From positions 183,688 through 247,687 of the forward strand of contig NZ_BMTO01000010.1 of the NCBI RefSeq assembly GCF_014649715.1: a stretch of DNA of 64,000 nucleotides. The letters run 5' to 3'. This DNA is from Streptomyces lateritius (GTDB lineage: Bacteria > Actinomycetota > Actinomycetes > Streptomycetales > Streptomycetaceae). Every line of letters begins with the position of its first letter. Position 1 is the first letter of the stretch. A program made the position numbers and the translations under genes. Shown here piece after piece: positions 43,374 to 52,361 of this stretch. The notes under the pieces are model-generated. The model was given only the letters and a program-made list of their open reading frames with translations. It had not been told where the DNA came from and did no database searches.

Positions 43374-44399
43374 ATGCGCATTGGTGTGCTCACCTCCGGC
43401 GGCGACTGCCCCGGTCTGAACGCCGTCATCCGTTCCGTCGTGCACCGCGCCGTCGTCGACCACGGTGACGAGGTCATCGGCTTCCACGACGGCTGGAAGG
43501 GCCTCCTGGAGGCCGACTACCGCAAGCTCGACCTCGACGCGGTGGGCGGCATCCTGGCCCGGGGCGGCACCATCCTCGGCTCCTCCCGGGTCCAGCCCGC
43601 GCACCTGGTCGACGGCGTCGAGCGCGCCCGGGGCCACGTCGCCGATCTGGGTCTCGACGCGATCATCCCGATCGGCGGCGAGGGCACGCTGAAGGCGGCC
43701 AACCTCCTCTCCGAGGCCGGGCTGCCGATCGTGGGCGTGCCGAAGACCATCGACAACGACATCGCCTCGACCGACGTCACCTTCGGCTTCGACACCGCCG
43801 TCGGCGTGGCCACCGAGGCCCTCGACCGACTGAAGACCACCGCCGAGTCCCACCAGCGGGTCCTGATCGTCGAGGTCATGGGCCGGCACACCGGCTGGAT
43901 CGCCCTGCACTCCGGTATGGCGGCCGGCGCGCACGCCATCGTCGTGCCGGAGCGTCCCTTCGACATCGACGAGCTGACCGCCCGGGTCGGTGAGCGCTTC
44001 GAGGCCGGCAAGCGATTCGCGATCGTGGTGGTCGCCGAGGGCGCCAAGCCGCGCGAGGGCTCGATGAGCTTCGAGGTCGGCGCCAAGGACCAGTACGGCC
44101 ACGAGCGCTTCACCGGAATCGCCAACCAGCTCTCGGTCGAGCTGGAGCGCCGGCTCGGCAAGGAGGCCCGCCCGGTGATCCTCGGCCACGTCCAGCGGGG
44201 CGGCACACCGACGGCGTACGACCGGGTCCTGGCCACCCGCTTCGGCTGGCACGCGGTGGAGGCGGCGCACCGCGGCGAGTTCGGCATGCTGACCGCGCTG
44301 CGCGGCACGGAGATCGAGATGGTGCCGCTGGCCCAGGCCGTGGAGACCCTCAAGACCGTCCCGGCCGAGCGGTACGCAGAGGCCGAGTGCGTGCTCTGA
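43374..44399 (+). CDS. pfkA: ATP-dependent 6-phosphofructokinase
   Basis: A 341-residue PFK converting fructose 6-phosphate to the 1,6-bisphosphate. LTSGGDCPGLNAVIR is the nucleotide motif; GGEGTLKAA has Gly at the residue that decides ATP over pyrophosphate use, and PKTIDNDI is the catalytic loop with the Lys common in actinobacterial ATP-PFKs (group III). MGRHTGWIAL and GHVQRGGTPTAYDR complete the fructose site. It follows gatD by 188 nt; I see no clear regulatory site in that gap. A clear hairpin lies after it. Confidence 0.92.
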   Translation: MRIGVLTSGGDCPGLNAVIRSVVHRAVVDHGDEVIGFHDGWKGLLEADYRKLDLDAVGGILARGGTILGSSRVQPAHLVDGVERARGHVADLGLDAIIPIGGEGTLKAANLLSEAGLPIVGVPKTIDNDIASTDVTFGFDTAVGVATEALDRLKTTAESHQRVLIVEVMGRHTGWIALHSGMAAGAHAIVVPERPFDIDELTARVGERFEAGKRFAIVVVAEGAKPREGSMSFEVGAKDQYGHERFTGIANQLSVELERRLGKEARPVILGHVQRGGTPTAYDRVLATRFGWHAVEAAHRGEFGMLTALRGTEIEMVPLAQAVETLKTVPAERYAEAECVL

Positions 44400-44430
44400 G
44401 GCCGCTTCCGCAACGCGTGCACCACCTCAC

Positions 44431-44468
44431 GAACCGCCCCCGGTCGCATCCGCGAACGGGGGCGGTTC
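44431..44468 (+). terminator. Hairpin downstream of pfkA
   Basis: GAACCGCCCCCG (44431-44442) and CGGGGGCGGTTC (44457-44468) form a perfect 12-bp stem with a 14-nt loop, 31 nt past the stop. Confidence 0.8.
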
Positions 44469-44516
44469 TAGTCTGGTGCGGACAACAAGCGCGAAACGGG
44501 CTCCAGGAGTACACAG

Positions 44517-45467
44517 ATGGATCACAGCGGGCACGGCATGACCATGGATCTGCCGCCGTTCACGCTGGGGCGGGGGCTGGAGTTCTCGGCGGACCCGTTC
44601 TTCCTCGTCGGCTGCCTCGTGGGGCTCGCGCTGTACGGCTGGGGCGTGTCGCGCCTTCGCGCGCGGGGGGACGGCTGGCCGGTCAGCCGGACGGTCTTCT
44701 TCACCCTCGGCGTGCTGTCGGTGGCCCTGGTGATGTGCACCAAGCTCAACGACTACGGCATGGTCATGTTCAGCGTGCACATGGTGCAGCACATGGTCGT
44801 CTCGATGCTCTCGCCCATCCTGCTGCTGCTCGGCGCGCCCGTCACGCTGGCGCTGCGGGCGCTGCCGGTGGCGGCCCGGGGCAGCAAGGGCCCGCGCGAG
44901 TGGCTGCTGATGCTGCTGCACAGCCGGTACATGCGGATCATCACGCACCCGGCGTTCACGATCCCGCTCTTCATCGCGAGCCTGTACGGCTTCTACTTCA
45001 CCCCGCTCTTCGACACCCTGATGGGGTCGAAGATCGGGCACATCGCGATGATGGTGCACTTCCTCGCGGTCGGTCTGGTCTTCTTCTGGCCGATCATGGG
45101 CGTCGACCCGGGGCCGCACCGCCCCGGCTATGTGATGCGGATGCTGGAGCTCTTCGCGGGCATGCCGTTCCACGCGTTCTTCGGCATCGCGCTGATGATG
45201 GCGACCGAACCGATGATCAAGGCGTACGAGAATCCCCCGGCCTCGCTCGGCATCGACGCGCTCGCCGACCAGAACGCCGCGGGCGGCATCGCCTGGGCTT
45301 TCAGCGAGATCCCGTCGGTGCTGGTGCTGATCGCGCTCGTGTACCAGTGGTACCACTCCGAGCAGCGGCAGGCCGTCCGCAAGGACCGGGCCGCCGACCG
45401 CGACGGGGACAAGGAGCTGGAGGAGTACAACGCCTACCTCGCCTCCCTCCAGGCCCGCGGGCGGTAG
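44517..45467 (+). CDS. Cytochrome c oxidase assembly protein, CtaG/caa3 family
   Basis: A 316-residue polytopic membrane protein of the DUF2140/CtaG type (PF09678). Conserved His-Met clusters (MFSVHMVQHMVVSMLSPILLLL, GHIAMMVHFLAVGLVFFWPIMG, MPFHAFFGIALMM) fit copper-binding or heme-copper oxidase assembly. About seven helices are visible; the C-terminus is charged. The ATG has AGGAG seven bases upstream. A role in copper delivery to cytochrome oxidase is inferred from family. Confidence 0.85.
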   Translation: MDHSGHGMTMDLPPFTLGRGLEFSADPFFLVGCLVGLALYGWGVSRLRARGDGWPVSRTVFFTLGVLSVALVMCTKLNDYGMVMFSVHMVQHMVVSMLSPILLLLGAPVTLALRALPVAARGSKGPREWLLMLLHSRYMRIITHPAFTIPLFIASLYGFYFTPLFDTLMGSKIGHIAMMVHFLAVGLVFFWPIMGVDPGPHRPGYVMRMLELFAGMPFHAFFGIALMMATEPMIKAYENPPASLGIDALADQNAAGGIAWAFSEIPSVLVLIALVYQWYHSEQRQAVRKDRAADRDGDKELEEYNAYLASLQARGR

Positions 45468-45568
45468 GGGCGCGAAGCCGGCGCGACCGGGTCGCGCAGG
45501 GGAGTAGCGCTCCGGGCGTCACAGGGGTCACGATGAACTGACGGCCCCGTCATGAGGAGGGCGGACAG

Positions 45569-45769
45569 ATGTCCGGTCCCACGAAGGCGATGAGCGTGAT
45601 CACCGTCGCGGCCCTGGTGCTGACGACGGCGTACACCGTGGCACTCGGCAGCAGCGGCTGGCTCTGGTTCGGCTGGGTGGTGCTCGGCATGGTCACGATC
45701 GGGATGGCGGCGGCGGACAGCTCCGGTTCCACGGGGGCGCGCCGGCGCGGGCGGCCGACCGGCCCCTGA
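45569..45769 (+). CDS. Small two-helix membrane protein
   Basis: A 66-residue protein with two hydrophobic stretches (residues 9-27 and 31-48, WLWFGWVVLGMVTIGMA) and a basic C-terminal tail (ARRRGRPTG). GAGGAGGG lies eight bases upstream of the ATG, and third positions are G/C-biased, so it is probably real. I do not recognise a family. It ends 25 nt from a convergent gene. Confidence 0.6.
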   Translation: MSGPTKAMSVITVAALVLTTAYTVALGSSGWLWFGWVVLGMVTIGMAAADSSGSTGARRRGRPTGP

Positions 45770-45794
45770 GCCGCAGCGGTCAGGCCCCTCGGCC

Positions 45795-46145
45795 CTACAT
45801 GTGGCGGTTGGCGTAGTACTGCCCGGTCAGCTTGATGACGTTGCCGTCCTCTTCGTGCTGCCCGCTCTCGAAGTCGGGGGAATCCTTGACGTCGTCCTTG
45901 GTGCAGGCGAGGTGGACGGTCTCGGTCCCGGTGTCGACCCGGGCGATCACTCCCGCCGGCAGCAGCACGTGCCGGCCAAGGACCCACGGTCCGGTGGCGA
46001 CGACGAGGTAGGACCTGCCGACCTCCTCGGTGTGCTGGTCGACCTTCCCGATGTGCCCGTCGGTGGCCTCGACCCGATAGCCGATGAGACGGGTCCCGGG
46101 CACATGGCCCGCGCTCTCGCGGTAGCCCCAGATGTCGGCGCCCAT
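45795..46145 (-). CDS. PRC-barrel-like domain protein
   Basis: A 116-residue protein with a PRC-barrel-like core: LIGYRVEATDGHIGKVDQHTE, then RSYLVVATGPWVLGRHVLLPAGVIARVD. PRC-barrels bind RNA or proteins in RimM and H subunits, but stand-alone members in Actinobacteria have no set role. ATG 46145 is chosen because GGAGGAG is positioned seven bases upstream. A short tail ends in QYYANRHM. Confidence 0.75.
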   Translation of the reverse strand: MGADIWGYRESAGHVPGTRLIGYRVEATDGHIGKVDQHTEEVGRSYLVVATGPWVLGRHVLLPAGVIARVDTGTETVHLACTKDDVKDSPDFESGQHEEDGNVIKLTGQYYANRHM

Positions 46146-46195
46146 GGCGGATCTCCTCCCTGGTCGTGCCCTGCGCGTACCCCGGGAGCCCGCCG

Positions 46196-47197
46196 CTATC
46201 CGCGCGGCGCGAGGACGACCCAGGTCCGGCCGGGCGCGAAGTTCAGGGGCGCGCCGGACGGGGTCGTGAAGGAGGTGCCCTGGTCGGCCGCGGGCCGGCT
46301 CCAGCGTGCGTCGTGGGCCCGGCCGTCGCGCAGGACGAGGGCGGTGCCCTTGCCGACGGTCTCGGTGTACGGGGAGACGCTCCCGAGGAAGTCGCTGAAC
46401 TTGGAGGGGCGGATGTCCACGTACTGCACGACCACGGTCGTCGCCTTCACCGGACCGCCGTCGGTGACGGCCGCCCGGCCGTCCATCGCCACCCGCCAGC
46501 CCTTCTCGGCGGCGTTCCAGGTGAACGTGTAGCGGGAGGCGGGGAAACGGACCGTGCGCTCGTTGACCGGCTCGCCGCCCGCCGGGGCCGGGCCGAAGCG
46601 GAAGCCGATGTCCTTGGCGTCGGTGGCCTTCGGCGCGGCGGCGAGCGCGCGGTCGGGCAGCACGTACAGGTTGTGCGGCGCGGACCGGCCACGGTCGCGT
46701 ACGTAGGCGCGTGGGGCGTCCTCCGGGGGCAGCGCGTACAGGGGGGCCTGACCGAGCAGCGGTTTCAGGCCGGAGTGCGAGCCCGAATAGGCGAGTGCCG
46801 GCCGGCCGAACTGGCGGAGCAGCTCGATGTCGGACTCCCGGGCGCTGCGCACGGGTCCGATCCGATCGGGCGGATCGGAGGAGTAGACGGCGAGCAGGCG
46901 GGTCTGACCGCCCTCCACCTGCTCGACGTACACGAGGTCGGCCGCGTTCAGGCCGGTGTGAGGGCGCGCCGGGGGCACGTTGTCGATCTTCACGGCGAGC
47001 ACGGGGGCGGGCCTGGCCGGCAGACCGGTGAAGGGCGACCGCTGCTCCTGGCCGGGGTCGGAAGTGGACGGTGTGGGCGTCGGGGCCGGTTTGGGGGCGC
47101 CCGAGGCGGAGCATCCGTAGAGCCCGGCGGTCATCACCGCGCACAGCGCCGCGGTGACGGCTGCGCCGGGCCGCGTCGGTCGGCGTGCTGCGGCCAT
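46196..47197 (-). CDS. DUF3048 lipoprotein (YerB-like)
   Basis: A 333-residue exported lipoprotein. The lipobox is GLYGCSAS (Cys29), followed by a Pro/Thr-rich linker and DUF3048 N- and C-terminal domains (LAVKIDNVPPARPHTGLNAADLVYVEQVEGGQTRLLAVY, RIGPVRSARESDIELL, LNFAPGRTWVVLAP). Bacillus YerB is of this family; its function is unknown. It is divergent from plsC, sharing a 98-nt spacer. Confidence 0.87.
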   Translation of the reverse strand: MAAARRPTRPGAAVTAALCAVMTAGLYGCSASGAPKPAPTPTPSTSDPGQEQRSPFTGLPARPAPVLAVKIDNVPPARPHTGLNAADLVYVEQVEGGQTRLLAVYSSDPPDRIGPVRSARESDIELLRQFGRPALAYSGSHSGLKPLLGQAPLYALPPEDAPRAYVRDRGRSAPHNLYVLPDRALAAAPKATDAKDIGFRFGPAPAGGEPVNERTVRFPASRYTFTWNAAEKGWRVAMDGRAAVTDGGPVKATTVVVQYVDIRPSKFSDFLGSVSPYTETVGKGTALVLRDGRAHDARWSRPAADQGTSFTTPSGAPLNFAPGRTWVVLAPRG

Positions 47198-47295
47198 CGG
47201 TCACACTCTCCGTCTCCAGTGTGGACCAAAGTCGCGCGCAGGGTGAGAAAGTACAACGCGGGGCAGAAGCACACTCGAACGAACGGGGGTCGCCG

Positions 47296-48015
47296 GTGTT
47301 CTACCACCTGCTGAAGTACGTCCTGCTCGGGCCGCTTCTGAGGCTGCTCTTCCGCCCCCGGACCGAGGGCCTTGAGCACATCCCGGAGGAGGGCCCGGCG
47401 ATCGTCGCCGGGAACCATCTGTCCTTCTCCGACCACTTCCTGATGCCGGCCGTCCTCAGGCGGAGGATCACCTTCCTCGCCAAGCAGGAGTACTTCACGG
47501 GGCCGGGGATCAAGGGCCGGCTGACTGCCGCGTTCTTCCGCAGCGCCGGGCAGATCCCGGTCGACCGCTCCGGCAAGGCGGCGGGCAAGGCGGCGATCCG
47601 TGAAGGGCTGGGTGTCCTGTCCAGGGGCGAGCTGCTCGGGATCTACCCGGAGGGCACGCGCTCGCACGACGGGCGGCTCTACAAGGGCAAGGTCGGGGTG
47701 GCGGTCATGGCGATCAAGGCCGGGGTGCCGGTGATCCCGTGCGCGATGGTGGGGACCTTCGAGATCCAGCCGCCCGGGAAGGTCGTGCCGAGGGTCCGGC
47801 GGGTCACCGTCCGGTTCGGGGCACCGCTGGACTTCTCGCGCTTTGCGGGCCTGGAGGACGAGAAGGCGGCGATCCGCGCGGTGACGGACGAGATCATGTA
47901 CGAGATCCTGGCACTGTCGGGGCAGGAGTACGTGGACGCGTACGCGGCCGACGTGAAGGCGGCGGAGGCCGAGAAGGCCGCGGCGCCTCGAAGGTTCCCG
48001 CGCCGCGGACGCTGA
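47296..48015 (+). CDS. 1-acyl-sn-glycerol-3-phosphate acyltransferase (PlsC-like)
   Basis: A 239-residue membrane-associated acyltransferase that acylates lysophosphatidic acid or related lipids. NHLSFSDHF is the HxxxxD catalytic motif, YPEGTRSHDG the EGTR acyl-acceptor motif, and IPCAMVGTFEI a further landmark. GTG 47296 with GGGGG nearby is chosen; a longer reading from 47185 would include non-conserved residues. Two or more PlsC paralogues per genome are usual, so exact substrate is open. Confidence 0.87.
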   Translation: MFYHLLKYVLLGPLLRLLFRPRTEGLEHIPEEGPAIVAGNHLSFSDHFLMPAVLRRRITFLAKQEYFTGPGIKGRLTAAFFRSAGQIPVDRSGKAAGKAAIREGLGVLSRGELLGIYPEGTRSHDGRLYKGKVGVAVMAIKAGVPVIPCAMVGTFEIQPPGKVVPRVRRVTVRFGAPLDFSRFAGLEDEKAAIRAVTDEIMYEILALSGQEYVDAYAADVKAAEAEKAAAPRRFPRRGR

Positions 48016-48079
48016 GAGCGGATCCGCGCACGGCGAAAGCCCCTGGGGTGGCGATCACGGCCGCCGTAGCGTCGCGCCC

Positions 48080-49117
48080 ATGACTCAGGGAAGCGCATTC
48101 GTACTCGGAGCGACAGGGCAGGTGGGACGGGCGGCCGTGCGGAGGCTCGTCGCGGACGGCTGGGAGGTGACGGCGGCCTCGCGCGGCGGCGGCCGCGACG
48201 AGAGCTGGCCGGCGGAGGTCCGGTCCGTGCGGCTGGACCGGAACGAGGAGGGCGCGCTCGCAACGGGGCTCGGTGACGGCTGCGACGTGCTGGTGGACAT
48301 CGTCGCCTACCACGGCGGCCACGGAAGGCAGTTGGCCGCACTCGCCGACCGGATCGGCTCGGCGGTGGTGATCTCCAGCGGCGCCGTCTACGAGGACGAC
48401 CGGGGCCGCAGCTTCGACACCCAGGACCAGCCGGACGGCTTCCCCGCCTACCCGCTGCCGATCCCTGAGACCTGGCGGACGGTGTCGCCGGGCGAGGTGA
48501 CCTACGGGACACGGAAGGTGGCGCTGGAGCGGGAGGTGCTCGCGGCGGGTGAGGAGCTGCCGACGACGGTGCTGCGGGCGGGCGCGATCCACGGGCCGTA
48601 CTGCGCGGGTCCGCGCGAGCTGTGGTTCGTCAAGCGGGTGCTCGACGGGCGGCCGGTGCGCGTCCTCTCGTACGGCGGCGGCTCGCGGTTCCACCCCGTC
48701 CATGTCGACAATCTGGCCGAGCTGATCCGTCTGGCGGCGGCGAACCCGGGGACCCGGGTACTCAACGGCGCCGACCCGCAGGCGCCGACGGTGGCGGAGA
48801 TCGGCCGCGCGATCGACGCCGTGATGGGAGCGCGGAGCGAGACGTTCCTGATCGACGGGCCGCCCCCGAGGGAGACGGTGGGGCTCACGCCCTGGACGGG
48901 GGGCCACCCGATCGTCTACGACATGTCGGCGGCGGAGAAGGAGCTGGGGTACCGGCCGGTGGTGTCGTACGAGGAGTCCCTGCCGGCGACGGTCGAGTGG
49001 CTGGCGGAGCGGTCGACGGGACGGGAGTGGCGGGAGGCATTCCCGGGTCTGGCGAAGTACCAGGTGGACTTCTTCGACTACGCGGCGGAGGACGCCTGGC
49101 TCGCCACCCGTACCTGA
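48080..49117 (+). CDS. NAD-dependent epimerase/dehydratase
   Basis: A 345-residue extended SDR. The Rossmann motif is VLGATGQVGRAAVRRL (GATGxxG), the catalytic pair is YGTRK (YxxxK), and HPVHVDNLAELI with PVVSYEESL fits sugar-nucleotide epimerases or reductases. The substrate could be a UDP- or dTDP-sugar, or an aglycone. Conserved residues are intact. Confidence 0.82.
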   Translation: MTQGSAFVLGATGQVGRAAVRRLVADGWEVTAASRGGGRDESWPAEVRSVRLDRNEEGALATGLGDGCDVLVDIVAYHGGHGRQLAALADRIGSAVVISSGAVYEDDRGRSFDTQDQPDGFPAYPLPIPETWRTVSPGEVTYGTRKVALEREVLAAGEELPTTVLRAGAIHGPYCAGPRELWFVKRVLDGRPVRVLSYGGGSRFHPVHVDNLAELIRLAAANPGTRVLNGADPQAPTVAEIGRAIDAVMGARSETFLIDGPPPRETVGLTPWTGGHPIVYDMSAAEKELGYRPVVSYEESLPATVEWLAERSTGREWREAFPGLAKYQVDFFDYAAEDAWLATRT

Positions 49118-49119
49118 GA

Positions 49120-49157
49120 GGGGAGGGGCGGCCGTCGTTGGACGGCCGCCCCTCCCC
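49120..49157. terminator. Perfect 17-bp hairpin between convergent genes
   Basis: GGGGAGGGGCGGCCGTC (49120-49136) and GACGGCCGCCCCTCCCC (49141-49157) make a perfect 17-bp stem around the loop GTTG, the strongest terminator-like structure in the window. It separates two facing genes. Confidence 0.88.
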
Positions 49158-49170
49158 TGTCAGCCGGTGA

Positions 49171-50748
49171 CTACGGCTTCGGCGTGGCGTGCGGGGCGCA
49201 GGTCACGTCCTGGGCGTCCAGCTCGCCGGAGAGCAGGTAGGCCTCCACCCGCGTGTTCAGGCACGGGTTGGCGAGGTTGGTGATGCCGTGCGAGCCGGCG
49301 TCCCTCTCGGTGATCAGGCGCGAGCCCTTGAACCGCTTGTGCAGCTCGACGGCCCCGGCGTACGGCGTGGCCGCGTCGCGCTCGGCCTGGGTGATGAGAA
49401 CGGGCGGCAGGCCCTTGCCGGTCCGGACCTCGGTCGGCCGCTGGCGCGGGGTGGACCAGGTGGCGCAGGGCAGGTTCATCCAGGCGTTGGACCAGGTCAT
49501 GAAGGGGTACTTCGCGTGGAGCCGGCTGTTGTCCCGGTCCCACTTCCTCCAGCTGGTGGGCCAAGGGGCGTCGGCGCACTCGACCGCCGTGTAGACCGCG
49601 TTGCCGTTCTCCGAGGCGATGTTGCCGGCCGTGTCGGCGGGGTCGGCGGCGGCCGAGTCGATCAGCGGCTGCGGGTCACCTGCGGCGTAGGCGCTCCAGG
49701 CCTTGGCGACCGGGACCCACATGGAGTCGTAGTAGGGCGCGTTCTGGAAGAAGCCCACGAGCTCGGCCGGTCCGACCTTCCCTCCCAGCGGGGTCTTCTT
49801 GGCCGCGGCGCGCAGCGTCTCCCACTGCTGCCGGACCTCCTCGTAGGTGTCGCCGAGGTGGAAGGTGGCGTCGTGCTGGGCGACCCAGGTCATCCAGTCC
49901 TTGAGCCGGCCCTCGAAGGCGATGTCCTGGTCGAGGTTGACCTCGTACCAGATCTTCCTCGTCGAGGGGTTGACGACGCTGTCGAGCACCATGCGGCGCA
50001 CGTGGGTGGGGAAGAGGGTGCCGTAGACGGCGCCGAGGTAGGTGCCGTAGGAGACGCCGACGAAATTGAGCTTCTTCTCGCCGAGCGCGGCCCGGACGAC
50101 GTCGAGGTCGCGGGCGGTGTTGAGCGTGTTGATGTACGGCAGGATGTCGCCGCTCTTCTCCGCGCAGCCCTCGGCGTACTCGGCGGCGAGCTTGCGCTGC
50201 GCGAGCTTGTCGGCCTCGCTGTCGGGCACCGGGTCGAGCTTGGGGCCCTTGACGAACTCGGCCGGGTCGACGCAGGAGATGGGGGCCGAGCGGCCGACGC
50301 CGCGGGGGTCGAAGCCCACGAAGTCGTACGCCTTGGCGGTGTTCGCCCAGATGGCGTTCTTGGTGGTGACACGGCGGGGGAAGCGCAGGCCGGAGCCGCC
50401 GGGACCGCCGGGGTTGTAGAGGAGCGCGCCCTGGCGCTCGGCGGGGGTGCCGGTGGCGCCGATGCGGTCGACGGCGATCTTGATCTGCTTGCCGTTCGGC
50501 TTGCTGTAGTCGACCGGGACGGTGACCCAGCCGCACTGGATGGGCTTCTCCAGGCCCCAGTCCGCAGGGCAGTCCCGCCAGTCGATGCCCTGCTTCGCCG
50601 CCCGCTCGGCGGCGACGGCGGTGCCGCGCGCCTCCGCGTCCGGTCGATGGCGGCTGTCGGCGGTGGCGACCGGAGCCGCCAGCGCGCCGGCCATGAGCGT
50701 GCCCGCAATGAGAGTGCCGGCCGAGCCGAGCACCGCGGTGCGTCCCAC
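49171..50748 (-). CDS. Secreted tripeptidyl aminopeptidase (alpha/beta hydrolase, S33)
   Basis: A 525-residue secreted serine peptidase of the Streptomyces Tap/SlpD type. A signal peptide (residues 1-31) is followed by the oxyanion region NPGGPGGSG, nucleophile S233 in GVSYGTYLG, and H487 in GSHG; the TAP C-terminal domain has LPCATWS. It removes tripeptides from the N-terminus of substrates outside the cell. GTG 50748 has GGGAGGAA upstream. It is next to the urease operon and on the same strand as it, but with a 152-nt gap. Confidence 0.9.
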   Translation of the reverse strand: MGRTAVLGSAGTLIAGTLMAGALAAPVATADSRHRPDAEARGTAVAAERAAKQGIDWRDCPADWGLEKPIQCGWVTVPVDYSKPNGKQIKIAVDRIGATGTPAERQGALLYNPGGPGGSGLRFPRRVTTKNAIWANTAKAYDFVGFDPRGVGRSAPISCVDPAEFVKGPKLDPVPDSEADKLAQRKLAAEYAEGCAEKSGDILPYINTLNTARDLDVVRAALGEKKLNFVGVSYGTYLGAVYGTLFPTHVRRMVLDSVVNPSTRKIWYEVNLDQDIAFEGRLKDWMTWVAQHDATFHLGDTYEEVRQQWETLRAAAKKTPLGGKVGPAELVGFFQNAPYYDSMWVPVAKAWSAYAAGDPQPLIDSAAADPADTAGNIASENGNAVYTAVECADAPWPTSWRKWDRDNSRLHAKYPFMTWSNAWMNLPCATWSTPRQRPTEVRTGKGLPPVLITQAERDAATPYAGAVELHKRFKGSRLITERDAGSHGITNLANPCLNTRVEAYLLSGELDAQDVTCAPHATPKP

Positions 50749-50900
50749 GTGGTTCCTCCCCCTATGGGTGTGTCGGTCTGTCCGGGGGATCCTTTCGTCA
50801 GTGGGGCGCGCGGCGAAAGGCCGTACTGGTGTTTCTTTGCCGAACCCATAACCGGAGAGGGTGTACCGCTGAGCGGTGCACCGGGTGAGAAACGGTGAAC

Positions 50901-51644
50901 TCAGGCCGGGGCGAGGACTCCGAGCGCCTCGTCCAGGACGCGCCGCAGCTGGAGGGCGTCGGCGGCGACCGCCGTGACCAGACCGGCGGGGCCGGATAGC
51001 GGGGTGAGGACGGCGTTCTCCGCGAGCGGCCGGGACGCCACCGGCTTGGCCTCGAACTCCGGGTCCACGACGAGGAGTTGACCGACGGCGCGATGGCCGG
51101 AGAGAACCGCGCCGCCGTCCCAGCCGCCGGGTGCGCCCGGGCCGTACGCCAGTTCCTGGTCGAGCAGGGGCCGTCCGGCGCGGCGGACGGTGAGGCGGGT
51201 GATGAGCGTGCCGGTCTCCTCGCCGTGCCGGCCGAGGATCTGTTCCTCGCGGAGCACGAGCCGCGCGGTGGCGGCGAGTTCGACGGTCGTACGCATCCGC
51301 AGGTCGGAGCCGCGGGCCGAGACGAGCTGTTCCGGCAGCCAGCGCAGCGCGGCGCGGTCGCCGACGGTGAGCCGGATGTCGTACGCGGCGGGTGCGCCGC
51401 CGCGGCCGGGCAGGGCGAGCGTCGCCGCGGCCGAGTCGACGAGAAGCCGCGCCCCGTCCCGTACCTCCGTCTCGATCGCGAGGCGGTCACCGCCGAGTGG
51501 CGCGCTCATGGCTCCGACGACGGTGACCCGGGTGTACGGCCCGGTGGCGCGGGTGCGCCGGACGGCGAGGGGGCCGTCGCTCTCCAGGAGCGGCAGGCCG
51601 CCGCCGGCGTCGGCGACGATCCGGGCGGTGGCGCGCAGGCTCAT
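50901..51644 (-). CDS. ureD: Urease accessory protein UreD
   Basis: A 247-residue scaffold protein for nickel insertion into urease, acting in the UreD-UreF-UreG complex. Family landmarks include TVVGAMSAPLGGDRLAIETEV and RWLPEQLVSARGSDLRMRTTVEL. It is the last urease gene; its ATG overlaps the ureG stop by ATGA. Confidence 0.92.
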   Translation of the reverse strand: MSLRATARIVADAGGGLPLLESDGPLAVRRTRATGPYTRVTVVGAMSAPLGGDRLAIETEVRDGARLLVDSAAATLALPGRGGAPAAYDIRLTVGDRAALRWLPEQLVSARGSDLRMRTTVELAATARLVLREEQILGRHGEETGTLITRLTVRRAGRPLLDQELAYGPGAPGGWDGGAVLSGHRAVGQLLVVDPEFEAKPVASRPLAENAVLTPLSGPAGLVTAVAADALQLRRVLDEALGVLAPA

Positions 51645-52336
51645 GCGGCGGGCGTGGGCGCCACGGCCCAGGAGGCGAGCTGGGCGCGCACCCAGTCGGC
51701 GACGGGGCGGACTCCGTCGGGGCCGGTGAGGGAGGTGAACGCGACGGGCAGGTCGCCGCGCTGCTCGGCGGCGTCGCGGGCCATCCGCTCCAGGTCCGAT
51801 CCCACGTACGGGGCGAGGTCGGTCTTGTTGACGACGAGCAGGTCGGCGGTGGTGACGCCGGGGCCGCCCTTGCGCGGGATGTCGTCGCCGCCGGCCACGT
51901 CGATGACGAAGATCTGGGCGTCGACGAGGCCCTTGGAGAAGGTGGCGGTGAGGTTGTCACCGCCGGACTCGACGAGGATCAGGTCGAGCGGGCCCACGGT
52001 GTCCTCCAGTTCCTCGACGGCTTCGAGGTTGGCGGAGATGTCGTCGCGGATCGCGGTGTGCGGGCAGGCGCCGGTCTCGACGGCCTGGATGCGCTCGGAG
52101 GGCAGGACGGCGTTGCGGAGCAGGAACTCGGCGTCCTCACGGGTGTAGATGTCGTTGGTGACGACAGCGATGGAGAGCTGGTCGCGCAGGGCGCGGCAGA
52201 GAGCGGCGACGGTCGCGGTCTTGCCGGAGCCGACGGGGCCGCCGAGTCCGATGCGCAGGGCGCGCCGGGTCCCGTCGGGGCGGTGGGCGTCGGCGGAGAC
52301 GGCGCCGGCGCGGTGGGGGGCATGGTCGAGGTGCAT
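51641..52336 (-). CDS. ureG: Urease accessory GTPase UreG
   Basis: A 231-residue SIMIBI GTPase delivering nickel to urease. The P-loop is GPVGSGKT (residues 33-40), the metal motif is GACPHTAIRDD (CPH), ILVESGGDNLTATF is the switch region, and NKTDL reads guanine. ATG 52336 with AGGAG four bases upstream is chosen because conservation begins there. The N-terminus has only a few His (HLDHAPH), a weak version of the His-rich nickel reservoir. Confidence 0.95.
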   Translation of the reverse strand: MHLDHAPHRAGAVSADAHRPDGTRRALRIGLGGPVGSGKTATVAALCRALRDQLSIAVVTNDIYTREDAEFLLRNAVLPSERIQAVETGACPHTAIRDDISANLEAVEELEDTVGPLDLILVESGGDNLTATFSKGLVDAQIFVIDVAGGDDIPRKGGPGVTTADLLVVNKTDLAPYVGSDLERMARDAAEQRGDLPVAFTSLTGPDGVRPVADWVRAQLASWAVAPTPAA

Positions 52337-52361
52337 GGCTCTCCTGGGGTGTGCTGGGCGC